Below are positions 16,373 to 24,128 of a stretch of DNA of 64,000 nucleotides, in pieces. Position 1 is the first letter of the stretch, and every line of letters begins with the position of its first letter. The notes under the pieces are model-generated. The model did not search any database. It was not told the DNA's origin and saw only the letters and a program-made list of their open reading frames with translations. Position numbers and translations under genes: made by a program. Source of the stretch: Pseudonocardia lacus (lineage in GTDB: Bacteria > Actinomycetota > Actinomycetes > Mycobacteriales > Pseudonocardiaceae); assembly GCF_018531445.1 (NCBI RefSeq), contig NZ_JAHDTH010000016.1, positions 1 through 64,000 of the forward strand, read 5' to 3'.

Positions 16373-16981
16373 GTGTCCACGATCACCGCCCCCGCGCCGA
16401 CCGCCCGCGTGTCCGCCGGCACCGTGCCCTTCGCGGCGGCCGGTCTGCTCTTCGTCGCCTACCCAGTGCTGCGCCCCTGGGCCGACCAGGCCCCCGAGGG
16501 CATGCCGGAGGCGTTCGCCTCGCCCGCGTGGCTCGCCGGGCACCTGGCGGCCGCGGCCGGGTTCCTGCTGGTCGGCCTCGGCCTGCTCGCCCTGCGCGAC
16601 CGGCTCGGCACCGCGACGGCGCGCGCCGCGCTCGTCGTGTGGTGGACCGGCGCCGCCATGACCCTCACCTACTACGGCGCCGAGACGTTCGCGCTCAACG
16701 CGCTCAGCGACCGGCCCGACCTGCCGGCGATGGCCGAGGCCATCCGGATGGGCCCGACGCAGGTCGCGGTGTTCGGCGTCGGGCTGGTGCTGCTGGCCGT
16801 CGCGGGCGTCCTGACCGCGCTGGCGCTGCGCCCGGGCTGGGTCGGGGTGCCGTTCGCGCTCGGGATGGTGCTGTTCCTGCCGCAGTTCTTCACCGGGCCC
16901 GAGCTGCGCATCGCCCACGGCGTGCTGCTGGGGGCGGGCTGCCTGCTCATCGCGGTGCGGGCAGCGCGGACCCACCGCTGA
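16373..16981 (+). CDS. Small multi-pass membrane protein
   Basis: 202 aa from GTG 16373, preceded by AGGAGGATCC. An upstream start at 16328 would run through the operator and is less likely. About six hydrophobic segments are visible: VPFAAAGLLFVAYPVL, LAGHLAAAAGFLLVGLGLLA, AALVVWWTGAAMTLTYYGA, VAVFGVGLVLLAVAGVLTAL, WVGVPFALGMVLFLPQFF and GVLLGAGCLLIAV. No transporter signature is recognised. The paired palindromes in its promoter suggest tight repression, and its place inside the benzoate island hints at aromatic stress or uptake. That is inference only. Confidence 0.75.
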   Translation: MSTITAPAPTARVSAGTVPFAAAGLLFVAYPVLRPWADQAPEGMPEAFASPAWLAGHLAAAAGFLLVGLGLLALRDRLGTATARAALVVWWTGAAMTLTYYGAETFALNALSDRPDLPAMAEAIRMGPTQVAVFGVGLVLLAVAGVLTALALRPGWVGVPFALGMVLFLPQFFTGPELRIAHGVLLGAGCLLIAVRAARTHR

Positions 16982-16987
16982 CGACGG

Positions 16988-18580
16988 TCAGGCCTGGGCC
17001 TCGGCGACGTCGGTGGGCAGGGACGGGGGAGGGGCGACCTGGGCCGCCAGGGCCCGCAGCCGGAAGCGCTGGATCTTGCCGGTGCCGGTCTTGGGCAGCT
17101 CGTCGATCTCGATCACCCGGCGGGGGCGCTTGAACGCCGCCATCCCGGCCCGGCAGAACGCGATCACCTCGGCCTCGTCGACGTGCCGGCCGGGCCGCGG
17201 CACGATGTAGGCGACCGGCTTGTCCAGGCCGTCCTCGTCGGGCACGCCCACGACCACGGCCTCGGCCACGTCCGGGTGCTCCAGCAGCCGGGTCTCCACC
17301 TCGGCCGGGCTCACCCAGATCCCGCCCACCTTCAACACGTCGTCGGCGCGGCCCAGGCACGTGTAGCTGCCGTCCTCGCCGAGCACGTACTGGTCGCCGG
17401 TGCGCATCCACTCGCCCTGGAACACCGCCCGGTTCACCGCGGTGCGGCACCAGTAGCCGGTGCAGACCGACTCGCCGGCGACGAACAGCATCCCCGGCTC
17501 GCCGGGCCGGTCGATCACCGAGCCGTCCGGGCGGCGCAGCTCGACCCGGTAGCCCGGGACCGGGAAGCCCGAGCTGCCCGGCACGACCTTGCCGGCGACG
17601 TTGGAGATGAAGATGTGCAGCGCCTCGGTGGAGCCGATGCCGTCGAGGATCTCGAAGCCGTACTGCTCCAGGACGCCGTGGTACATCCGGGCGGGCAGCG
17701 CCTCGCCGGCGGAGATCCCGTTGCGGACGGTCGCGAACGTCTCGCGGGGGAAGTCGGCGGCCATCAGCGGCCCCCAGAAGCTGGGCCCGCCGAAGAACAG
17801 CGTCACCCCGTGCTCGGCGATCCGGTCGGCGTAGAGCCGCGGGTTCGGCCGCGAGGGCTCCAGCACCGCGCTCGCCCCGGCCGCGAGCGGGAAGAACAGC
17901 GAGTTGCCGATGCCGTAGGCGAAGAACAGCTTGGCCGCCGACAGGCAGACGTCGTCGGGGCGGACGCCGAGCACCTGCGCGCCGTAGGTCTCGGCGACGA
18001 ACCGGATGTCGGTGTGGCGGTGCATCGCGCCCTTGGGGGTGCCGGTGGTGCCCGACGTGTAGAGCCACAGCGCGGGCGACTCGTCCCAGGTGGCGTAGGC
18101 CGCCTCGACGGGCGCGGCCTCGCGCAGCCGGTCCCAGGTCAGCGTGGTCACGCCGGGCACGTCGGGCGCGGTGTCGCCGGTGAGCACCAGGTGGCCGAGG
18201 TCGGGGGCGCCCTGTGCGGCGGCCACGACCGAGCCGGCGAACTCCCGGCTGCCCAGCAGCACCCGGGCCCGCGAGTCGACCACCAGCTTGGCCAGCTCGC
18301 CGCCGGTGAGCATGGTCGATGTCGGCACCGCGACGGCGCCGAGGTACATCGCGGCCAGGATCCCGGTGGCCAGCTCGACGTCGTCGGTCATGCACAGCAT
18401 GACCCGCTCCTCGGGCCGTACACCGAGCGCGGCGAGCCCGCCGGCGACGCGGCGCACCTCGGCGGAGAGCTGTTCGTACGTGTGCGAGCCACGCGGATGA
18501 CGCAGCGCTATCCGCTGTCCGTCGCCCTCCGCAACCCGTCGTTCGGTGAGGTACACAGCGGCGTTGAACAGCTCCGTCAC
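16988..18580 (-). CDS. Benzoate-CoA ligase
   Basis: 530 aa from GTG 18580, which starts VTELFNAAVYLTERRVAEGD as in benzoate/4-hydroxybenzoate-CoA ligases. The AMP-forming ligase motif A5-like LWLYTSGTTGTPKGAMHRHT lies at ~residues 165-185. Motif A7 is GEWMRTGDQYVLGED, and the swivel region ends with PKTGTGKIQRFRLR, whose Lys is the adenylation lysine. KLFFAYGIGNSLFFPLAAGA is characteristic of the benzoate-CoA ligase branch. It activates benzoate with ATP and CoA, supplying BoxB. It is convergent with the membrane protein gene (6 bp between stops) and divergent from the alcohol dehydrogenase. Confidence 0.92.
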   Translation of the reverse strand: MTELFNAAVYLTERRVAEGDGQRIALRHPRGSHTYEQLSAEVRRVAGGLAALGVRPEERVMLCMTDDVELATGILAAMYLGAVAVPTSTMLTGGELAKLVVDSRARVLLGSREFAGSVVAAAQGAPDLGHLVLTGDTAPDVPGVTTLTWDRLREAAPVEAAYATWDESPALWLYTSGTTGTPKGAMHRHTDIRFVAETYGAQVLGVRPDDVCLSAAKLFFAYGIGNSLFFPLAAGASAVLEPSRPNPRLYADRIAEHGVTLFFGGPSFWGPLMAADFPRETFATVRNGISAGEALPARMYHGVLEQYGFEILDGIGSTEALHIFISNVAGKVVPGSSGFPVPGYRVELRRPDGSVIDRPGEPGMLFVAGESVCTGYWCRTAVNRAVFQGEWMRTGDQYVLGEDGSYTCLGRADDVLKVGGIWVSPAEVETRLLEHPDVAEAVVVGVPDEDGLDKPVAYIVPRPGRHVDEAEVIAFCRAGMAAFKRPRRVIEIDELPKTGTGKIQRFRLRALAAQVAPPPSLPTDVAEAQA

Positions 18581-18660
18581 GACGGCCCTCCTATGGTGGG
18601 GATGCGCGGCGCACTCTACTGCGTGACCTCCGGCGGGCCACGTTTCGTAGACCTTCCCAA

Positions 18661-18672
18661 CGCATGCATGCG
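18661..18672 (+). promoter_or_regulatory. Palindrome in the dehydrogenase promoter
   Basis: CGCATGCATGCG is a perfect 12-bp palindrome 42 bp before the dehydrogenase start. A possible -10 TATGAA follows at 18677-18682, which would place the palindrome in the spacer between -35 and -10. This is a possible operator site; support is positional only. Confidence 0.35.
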
Positions 18673-18713
18673 CTGCTATGAACGGCGATGACGTCGATCG
18701 AAGGAGATCAGAG

Positions 18714-19850
18714 ATGGCAAAGCTGTCGACCCGCGGAGCGGTGATCCGCCAGGCCCCCGGCAAGTACGAGGTGGTCGATCTCGAGGTCGACGACCCGCAG
18801 GACAACGAGATCCAGGTCCAGCTGGTGGCCTCCGGCATGTGCCACTCCGACGACCACGTCGCCACCGGCGACATCCCGGTCGGCAAGTACCCGTTCGCCG
18901 GTGGCCACGAGGGCGCCGGCATCGTCACCAAGGCCGGGCGCAACAACAAGGGCCTCAAGGAAGGCGACCACGTCGTCTTCTCGTTCCTGCCCTCCTGCGG
19001 GCACTGCCGCTGGTGCGCCTCCGGCCAGCAGAACCTGTGCGACCTGGGCGCCACCCTGCTGACCGGTTCGCGCTGGGGCGACCCGAACGACTACCGCATC
19101 CACCTGGCCGAGGGCGGCGACCCGGTCGGCCAGATGTGCGGCATCTCCACGTTCCTGCAGGTGACCACGACGTCCGCCGACTCGGCGGTCAAGGTCCCCG
19201 ACGACATCCCGCTGGACAAGGCCTGCCTGGTCGGCTGCGGCGTCGGCACCGGCTGGGGCTCGGCGGTCAACTCCGCCGAGGTCAAGCCCGGCCACACCAC
19301 GATCGTCATGGGCATCGGCGGCATCGGCATCAACGCCGTGCAGGGCGCCGCGCACGCCGGGGCGTCGAACATCATCGCCGTGGACCCGATCGCGTTCAAG
19401 CGCGAGAAGGCCCAGGAGCTGGGCGCCACGCACGCCGTGGAGTCCATGGAGGAGGCCACCGAGCTGGCCAAGCAGTTCACCAACGGGCAGGGCGCCGACT
19501 CGGCGATCGTGACCGTCGGCGTGGTGAAGGGCGAGCACGTCGGGCAGGCCATGGCCTCGATCCGCAAGGCCGGCACCGTGGTCGTCACCGGCCTGGGCGA
19601 CATCACCGAGGTCGGCGTGCCGATCGCGCTGTCCGACATCACCCTGATGCAGAAGCGGCTGCAGGGCGCGCTGTTCGGGCACTCCAACCCGAACTGGGAC
19701 ATCCTGCGCCAGCTGCAGCTCTACCGCGAGGGCGTGCTCAAGCTCGACGAGCTGATCACCAAGACCTACAGCCTCGACGAGGTCGCGCAGGGCTACCAGG
19801 ACATGCACGACGGCAAGAACATCCGCGGCGTCATCATGTACGACAGCTGA
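18714..19850 (+). CDS. NDMA-dependent-type zinc alcohol dehydrogenase
   Basis: 378 aa from ATG 18714 (AAGGAGATCAGAG upstream). It is a medium-chain dehydrogenase: catalytic zinc ligands C43 and H65 with E66 (GGHEGAG), structural zinc cysteines C95, C98, C101 and C109, and the Rossmann motif GIGGIGINAVQGA. Features such as SGMCHSDDHVATGDIPVGKY and CGISTFLQVTTTSADSAVKV match the actinobacterial nicotinoprotein/NDMA-dependent family. Its tightly bound NAD is re-oxidised in place by an unknown electron acceptor in vivo. Substrate is probably an alcohol or aldehyde, possibly an aromatic one given the neighbouring benzoate genes. A hairpin terminator follows. Confidence 0.9.
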   Translation: MAKLSTRGAVIRQAPGKYEVVDLEVDDPQDNEIQVQLVASGMCHSDDHVATGDIPVGKYPFAGGHEGAGIVTKAGRNNKGLKEGDHVVFSFLPSCGHCRWCASGQQNLCDLGATLLTGSRWGDPNDYRIHLAEGGDPVGQMCGISTFLQVTTTSADSAVKVPDDIPLDKACLVGCGVGTGWGSAVNSAEVKPGHTTIVMGIGGIGINAVQGAAHAGASNIIAVDPIAFKREKAQELGATHAVESMEEATELAKQFTNGQGADSAIVTVGVVKGEHVGQAMASIRKAGTVVVTGLGDITEVGVPIALSDITLMQKRLQGALFGHSNPNWDILRQLQLYREGVLKLDELITKTYSLDEVAQGYQDMHDGKNIRGVIMYDS

Positions 19851-19871
19851 CCTTCCGCACAGCAACGTCAC

Positions 19872-19913
19872 GAAAGCCACCGTCGGACACCTGGTGCTCC
19901 GGCGGTGGCTTTC
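19872..19913 (+). terminator. Hairpin terminator after the dehydrogenase gene
   Basis: Perfect 11-bp arms GAAAGCCACCG (19872-19882) and CGGTGGCTTTC (19903-19913) with a 20-base loop, 22 bp after the stop. The GAAAGCCAC/GTGGCTTTC core recurs in the longer hairpin at 47073-47127. Confidence 0.75.
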
Positions 19914-19966
19914 CTGATACTGAATCCGGTGTCCGAGGCGGACGCCGGCGCGGACGAGGAGGTTCG

Positions 19967-21808
19967 GTGGCAGAAGCAGTGGTCGGTTTGCGGCGGGAGC
20001 GGGAGGTGCTCACCGTCGCGCTGGCGACCGGGCGGCACGTCGTGCTGGAGGGGCCGCCGGGCACCGGGAAGTCGACGCTGCTGCGGTCGATCGCCGGCGA
20101 GAGCGGCCGGCAGATGGTGTTCGTGGAGGGCAACGCCGAGCTGACCCCGGCCCGGCTGGTCGGCCAGTTCGACCCGGCCCAGGTGCTGGCCGAGGGCTAC
20201 CACCCCGGGGCGTTCGTGGACGGCCCCCTGCTCACCGCGATGCGCGAAGGCGGGCTGCTCTACCTCGAGGAGCTCAACCGCATCCCGGAGGAGACCCTCA
20301 ACGTCCTGATCACGGTGCTCACCGAGGGTGAGATCGTGGTCCCGCGGTTGGGCCACGTGCACGCCGACAAGGGCTTCCGGCTGATCGCGGCGATGAACCC
20401 GTTCGACGCGGTGGGCACCGCCCGGGTCAGCCAGGCCATCGCCGACCGCATGTGCCGGGTCGTGCTGGGCTACCAGGACGAGCCGGCCGAGCGCACGATC
20501 ACCGGCTCGGTCACCGGCCTCGACGGCCGGGCCGTCGAGCTGGCCGTGGCGCTCACCCGGGCCACCCGCGAGCACCGCGACGTGCGGATGGGCTCGTCGG
20601 TGCGCGGCTCGATCGACCTGGCCACGATGCTGGTCGGCCTGTCCGACCTGCGCGGCGAGGGCATGCTCCGCAAGGAGACCGGCCGCGACGCCGCGCACGC
20701 CGCGCTGTCCGGGCGCATCCGGATCGCCGACGGCGTCGACCGCACCCCCGAGTCGGTGATCGACGAGCTGCTGGACAGGTTCTGGCCCGACGAGGACGGC
20801 GAACCCGGCCAGGAGTCCGACAGCGACACCTCCTCGGACGGCCAGGGAAAAGCTGACGGCCTGCCGGAACCCCCGGCAGGCTTCCAGCCCCGCTCGCGGC
20901 CCGGTCGGGAGCGGGCCGGGCGCACGACGAGCCGCCAGCAGCTGAGCGCCCGGCACGAGGGCTTCGAGGAGGTGTCGCCGGAGCTGGGCGAGCTCGACGA
21001 GCAGGCGTTCGAGGCGCTCGCCCAGCAGGACCCCGACGCCGCCGCCGCGATGCTCGCCGACCTGGCCGTGGCCACCGACGAGCAGCTGCGCGCCGCGGCG
21101 CGCCGGCTGGCCGGGCGCGTCTACCTGCGGATGGCCCGGATCGGGCCGAGCCGCTCGCGCGGCACCCGCAAGCTGGGCGCCTCCCGCAGGCTCGACGGCG
21201 ACCTGGACCTCGACCGCACCCTGGACGCCTGGGACCCGGCCGGGACGCGCCGGCCCGGGGTCGACGACGTCGTCACCCGCACCTGGACCGCGCACCGGCG
21301 GGCGGTCTGCCTCGCGGTGGACATGTCCGGCTCGATGCAGGGCCTGGCGGTCGCGCTGGCCTCGGTGGCCGCCGCCGGCGTCGTGCTGGCCGACGACGCG
21401 ATGGGCGGCAAGCTGGAGTCCTCGGTGCTGGCCTTCGGCCAGGACGTGCGGGTCCTGCAGGCCCGCGGGGTGCGCCGCGCGCCCCAGGAGCTGGTGGCCG
21501 AGCTGGTCGGGCTGCGCGGGCACGGCACCACCGACCTGGCCGCCGCCCTGCGGGCCGCGTCGGTGCAGCTGTCCGGCGCGGTGGCCGAGGAGAAGCTCGT
21601 GCTGCTGCTGTCGGACTGCCTGCACACCAGCGGCGACGAGCCGGCCAGCGCGCTGGCCGGGATCGACCGGCTGCACGTGCTGGTCCCGGTGGGCGGCGCG
21701 GAGGCCGAGGCGGCCGCGGCCGGCCTGGTCGGGCGCCTGGGCGGCACCAGCGGCGTCGTCCGCCGCCCGGCCGACATCGGCCCGGCCCTCACCCGCATCC
21801 TCGGCTGA
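19967..21808 (+). CDS. Fused MoxR-type AAA ATPase and VWA protein
   Basis: 613 aa from GTG 19967 behind GACGAGGAGG. The N-terminal half is a MoxR/NorQ-like AAA+ domain: Walker A GPPGTGKST (~residues 27-35), Walker B LLYLEELNRIPEE and the sensor AAMNPFD. A Ser/Asp/Glu-rich linker follows (~280-330). The C-terminal half is a CoxE/NorD-like VWA domain with MIDAS motif DMSGSMQG and later GHGTTDL. MoxR-VWA pairs act as chaperones that insert metals or cofactors into enzymes, and normally they are two genes. The fusion sits right after the alcohol dehydrogenase terminator, so a maturation role for that or another metalloenzyme is plausible but unproved. Confidence 0.88.
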   Translation: MAEAVVGLRREREVLTVALATGRHVVLEGPPGTGKSTLLRSIAGESGRQMVFVEGNAELTPARLVGQFDPAQVLAEGYHPGAFVDGPLLTAMREGGLLYLEELNRIPEETLNVLITVLTEGEIVVPRLGHVHADKGFRLIAAMNPFDAVGTARVSQAIADRMCRVVLGYQDEPAERTITGSVTGLDGRAVELAVALTRATREHRDVRMGSSVRGSIDLATMLVGLSDLRGEGMLRKETGRDAAHAALSGRIRIADGVDRTPESVIDELLDRFWPDEDGEPGQESDSDTSSDGQGKADGLPEPPAGFQPRSRPGRERAGRTTSRQQLSARHEGFEEVSPELGELDEQAFEALAQQDPDAAAAMLADLAVATDEQLRAAARRLAGRVYLRMARIGPSRSRGTRKLGASRRLDGDLDLDRTLDAWDPAGTRRPGVDDVVTRTWTAHRRAVCLAVDMSGSMQGLAVALASVAAAGVVLADDAMGGKLESSVLAFGQDVRVLQARGVRRAPQELVAELVGLRGHGTTDLAAALRAASVQLSGAVAEEKLVLLLSDCLHTSGDEPASALAGIDRLHVLVPVGGAEAEAAAAGLVGRLGGTSGVVRRPADIGPALTRILG

Positions 21809-21829
21809 CCGGCCCTCGTCCGGCGGCTG

Positions 21830-22513
21830 TCAGGCGTGGGTGACGGCGTGGAAGCCGTCCGGGCCGACCGTGCGGGTCAGGGTGCGGACCACCCGCGCCG
21901 GGTCGTCGTCCGGGCCCGAGATGTAGGTGGGGACGCCGTCGCGGCCGAAGGTCAGCACGCTCCCGCCGGGCAGCTCACCCAGGTGCCCGGCCACCGCCGC
22001 GAAGTCGGGGTGCGGCTGGAAGCCGAGCGTGCGGGCGTACTCCACGGCGCCGAGGACGAGGTGGCGGGCCAGCTCCGCCGGCGCCTCCACCGGCTCCATG
22101 GCCTGGAAGAACATCGGGCGGAAGTCGGCCAGCTCCCGGTCGCCCATCACCATCGGGCCGAGCGCGTTCTTGACGCCGAGGCAGTACGTGTCGACCAGGT
22201 AGCCGCACACCGACAGCCGCTGCGGTCGGTCGCGCCGGGCGAGCAGCACCGAGACCAGCCCCTCCATGCCGGCGTCGGGGTCGTCGTCCCAGTCGGGGTG
22301 GTCGTCGGGGACCCCCAGCCCGGCGCTCCACCCCCGGCTGACCCACACGCCGACCAGGGTGCCGGCTTCGGCGCGGTGGGCGTCGCGACCCAGCTCGCGC
22401 ACGATCCGGGTGACCTCGGCCGGACGGGCACCGGTGGCCCGGGCGATGTCCTTGGGTGAGCGTCCCTGCGACCGCAGCGCGCGGACCCGCTCGACCAGTT
22501 CGTCGTCAGCCAT
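21830..22513 (-). CDS. Helix-turn-helix domain protein of unknown function
   Basis: 227 aa from ATG 22513. Residues 1-45 form a resolvase/HTH-like motif (VRALRSQGRSPKDIARATGA, then RPAEVTRIVRELGRD). The rest, with GTLVGVWVSRGWSAGLGV, LSVCGYLVDTYCLGVKNALGP and YARTLGFQPHPDF, is a conserved actinobacterial domain I recognise by pattern but cannot name functionally. An SEC-C or catalytic motif is not seen. It may be a DNA-binding regulator with a ligand-binding C-domain. It is convergent with the MoxR-VWA gene and divergent from the PIG-L deacetylase. Confidence 0.75.
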   Translation of the reverse strand: MADDELVERVRALRSQGRSPKDIARATGARPAEVTRIVRELGRDAHRAEAGTLVGVWVSRGWSAGLGVPDDHPDWDDDPDAGMEGLVSVLLARRDRPQRLSVCGYLVDTYCLGVKNALGPMVMGDRELADFRPMFFQAMEPVEAPAELARHLVLGAVEYARTLGFQPHPDFAAVAGHLGELPGGSVLTFGRDGVPTYISGPDDDPARVVRTLTRTVGPDGFHAVTHA

Positions 22514-22583
22514 GACCCACAGTGGACCAGGGCGGCCGGTGCTGCCCTCGGTCGCCCCCGGCTCCGCCGGATAGCCTCCCGCC

Positions 22584-23384
22584 GTGGGCACCATCGTCTC
22601 CTTCCAGGCGCACCCCGACGACGAATCGATCACCGTGGCCGGCACGCTGGCCCGGGCCGCGGCGGCCGGGCACCGGGTCGTGCTCGTCTTCGCCACCCGC
22701 GGCGAGCTGGGCGAGCCGGTCCCGGGGGTGCTCGCACCGGGGGAGAACCTCTCGGTGCGCCGCGCCGCGGAGTGCTACGCGGCCGCCGCGGCGATCGGGG
22801 CGAAGCGGGTGGAGTTCCTCGGCTACACCGACTCCGGGATGAAGGGCGAGGCCACCAACGACGCGCCGCACTGCTTCTGGCGGGCCGACGTCGACCACGC
22901 CGCGCGCATGCTGTCGGTCATCCTCGACGAGGAGGAGCCCGACGTCCTGACGATCTACGACGACAACGGCGGCTACGGCCACCCCGACCACATCCAGGTG
23001 CACCGCGTCGGCAAGCGCGCCGGCGAGCTGTCGGCGGTGCCGGTGATCGCCCAGAACACCACCAACCGCGACTGGCTCACCCGCGGCATGCGGGGGATGG
23101 CGCAGGAGGAGGGCCGGGAGTTCACGCCCCCCGAGGAGCTCCCCGAGGTCGGCAAGCCGGAGGCGGAGATCACCCACCGGGTCGAGGCCGTCGACTTCGC
23201 CGACGAGAAGCGGGCCGCGATGCGCGCGCACGCCAGCCAGATCGCCCCCGACCACTTCCTGCTGGCCATGCCCGACGCGGTGTTCGCGATGGGGCTGGGC
23301 ACCGAGTTCTACATCGTCGACCCGCCGGTCAACCCGGCCGCGGCCCCGGAGCTGTTCGAGGAGCTGTTCACCCCGATGCGCTGA
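22584..23384 (+). CDS. PIG-L/LmbE-family deacetylase
   Basis: 266 aa, GTG start giving MGTIVSFQAHPDDESITVAG. AHPDDE (residues 9-14) carries two zinc ligands and the catalytic Asp, and GHPDHIQVHR supplies the third zinc His. The family removes N-acetyl groups from GlcNAc derivatives, including MshB in mycothiol biosynthesis and Mca in mycothiol-conjugate cleavage. The length and EFLGYTDSGMKG region resemble Mca/MshB-like actinobacterial enzymes, but I cannot decide between them. Neighbouring genes are unrelated. Confidence 0.85.
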   Translation: MGTIVSFQAHPDDESITVAGTLARAAAAGHRVVLVFATRGELGEPVPGVLAPGENLSVRRAAECYAAAAAIGAKRVEFLGYTDSGMKGEATNDAPHCFWRADVDHAARMLSVILDEEEPDVLTIYDDNGGYGHPDHIQVHRVGKRAGELSAVPVIAQNTTNRDWLTRGMRGMAQEEGREFTPPEELPEVGKPEAEITHRVEAVDFADEKRAAMRAHASQIAPDHFLLAMPDAVFAMGLGTEFYIVDPPVNPAAAPELFEELFTPMR

Positions 23385-24128
23385 TCAGCGCGGCCGGTGC
23401 AGCGCGGCCGTCAGGTCGGCGAGGAAGCCCTCCTCGACCGGGTCGAGCCGCGCGCCGGCCAGGTGCGTCACGACCCGGTCGAGCACGCGCGCCGGCACGC
23501 TGCCCCGCTCGGCCAGCACGAGCAGCGCAGACAGCAGCACCGGCCGGGCCGGACGACGTTCCAGCTCGACGGCCCACGCCAGGACCGTCGCGACGGTCGA
23601 GGACTCCCCGGCGTCCAGGTCGCCGGCCGCGGCGTGGCCGGCGACCGCGGTCGCGGCCGCCCTGCGGTCGGCGTCGACCCCGCTGGCCAGGCCCCGCACC
23701 AGCGCCAGGCAGCGCTGGGCGCCGAGCGGGCGCCCGCTGCCGCCCGGGCTCGCGGGGCCGGGGCGGGCCAGCGCCTCGACGAGGCCGTCGTAGAAGTCGA
23801 GTTCGGCGGGGGAGACGTCCGCCCGGTCGAGCGCGGTGGTCACCAACCGCAGCGCGGCCGCCGGCGCGCGGTCGTCGGCCGCCAGGCTCTCCAGCGAGTC
23901 CAGCATGTCGGCGCGGACCAGCCCGCCCGGCGGCTCCCGGACCGCGGCCCAGGCCAGGACCCACGCGGCCGTGACGTCCTCGGTGTAGTCGAGGCCGCCA
24001 CCGCCGAACCAGTCGCCGGCGACCACGGCCGCACCCAGCCGCTCCTCCCGGTCACTGCTGGTGAGCCCGCGCACCAGGGCCAGGCAGTCCGCCGCGCCGA
24101 TCGTGTCGCCCTCGATGATGCGGGTCAT
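23385..24128 (-). CDS. Candidate immunity protein with internal duplication
   Basis: 247 aa, predicted all-helical. Its ATG overlaps the stop of the upstream toxin gene (ATGA), so translation is coupled. The two halves repeat each other: CLALVRGLTSSDREERLGAA (~residues 15-34) against CLALVRGLASGVDADRRAAA (~135-154), then AAWVLAWAAVREPPGGLVRA against ATVLAWAVELERRPARPVLL. The fold is probably HEAT-like. No known domain is recognised. Position and coupling directly after a polymorphic toxin make it the likely cognate immunity protein, which would bind the C-terminal toxin domain. That is inference. Confidence 0.7.
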   Translation of the reverse strand: MTRIIEGDTIGAADCLALVRGLTSSDREERLGAAVVAGDWFGGGGLDYTEDVTAAWVLAWAAVREPPGGLVRADMLDSLESLAADDRAPAAALRLVTTALDRADVSPAELDFYDGLVEALARPGPASPGGSGRPLGAQRCLALVRGLASGVDADRRAAATAVAGHAAAGDLDAGESSTVATVLAWAVELERRPARPVLLSALLVLAERGSVPARVLDRVVTHLAGARLDPVEEGFLADLTAALHRPR

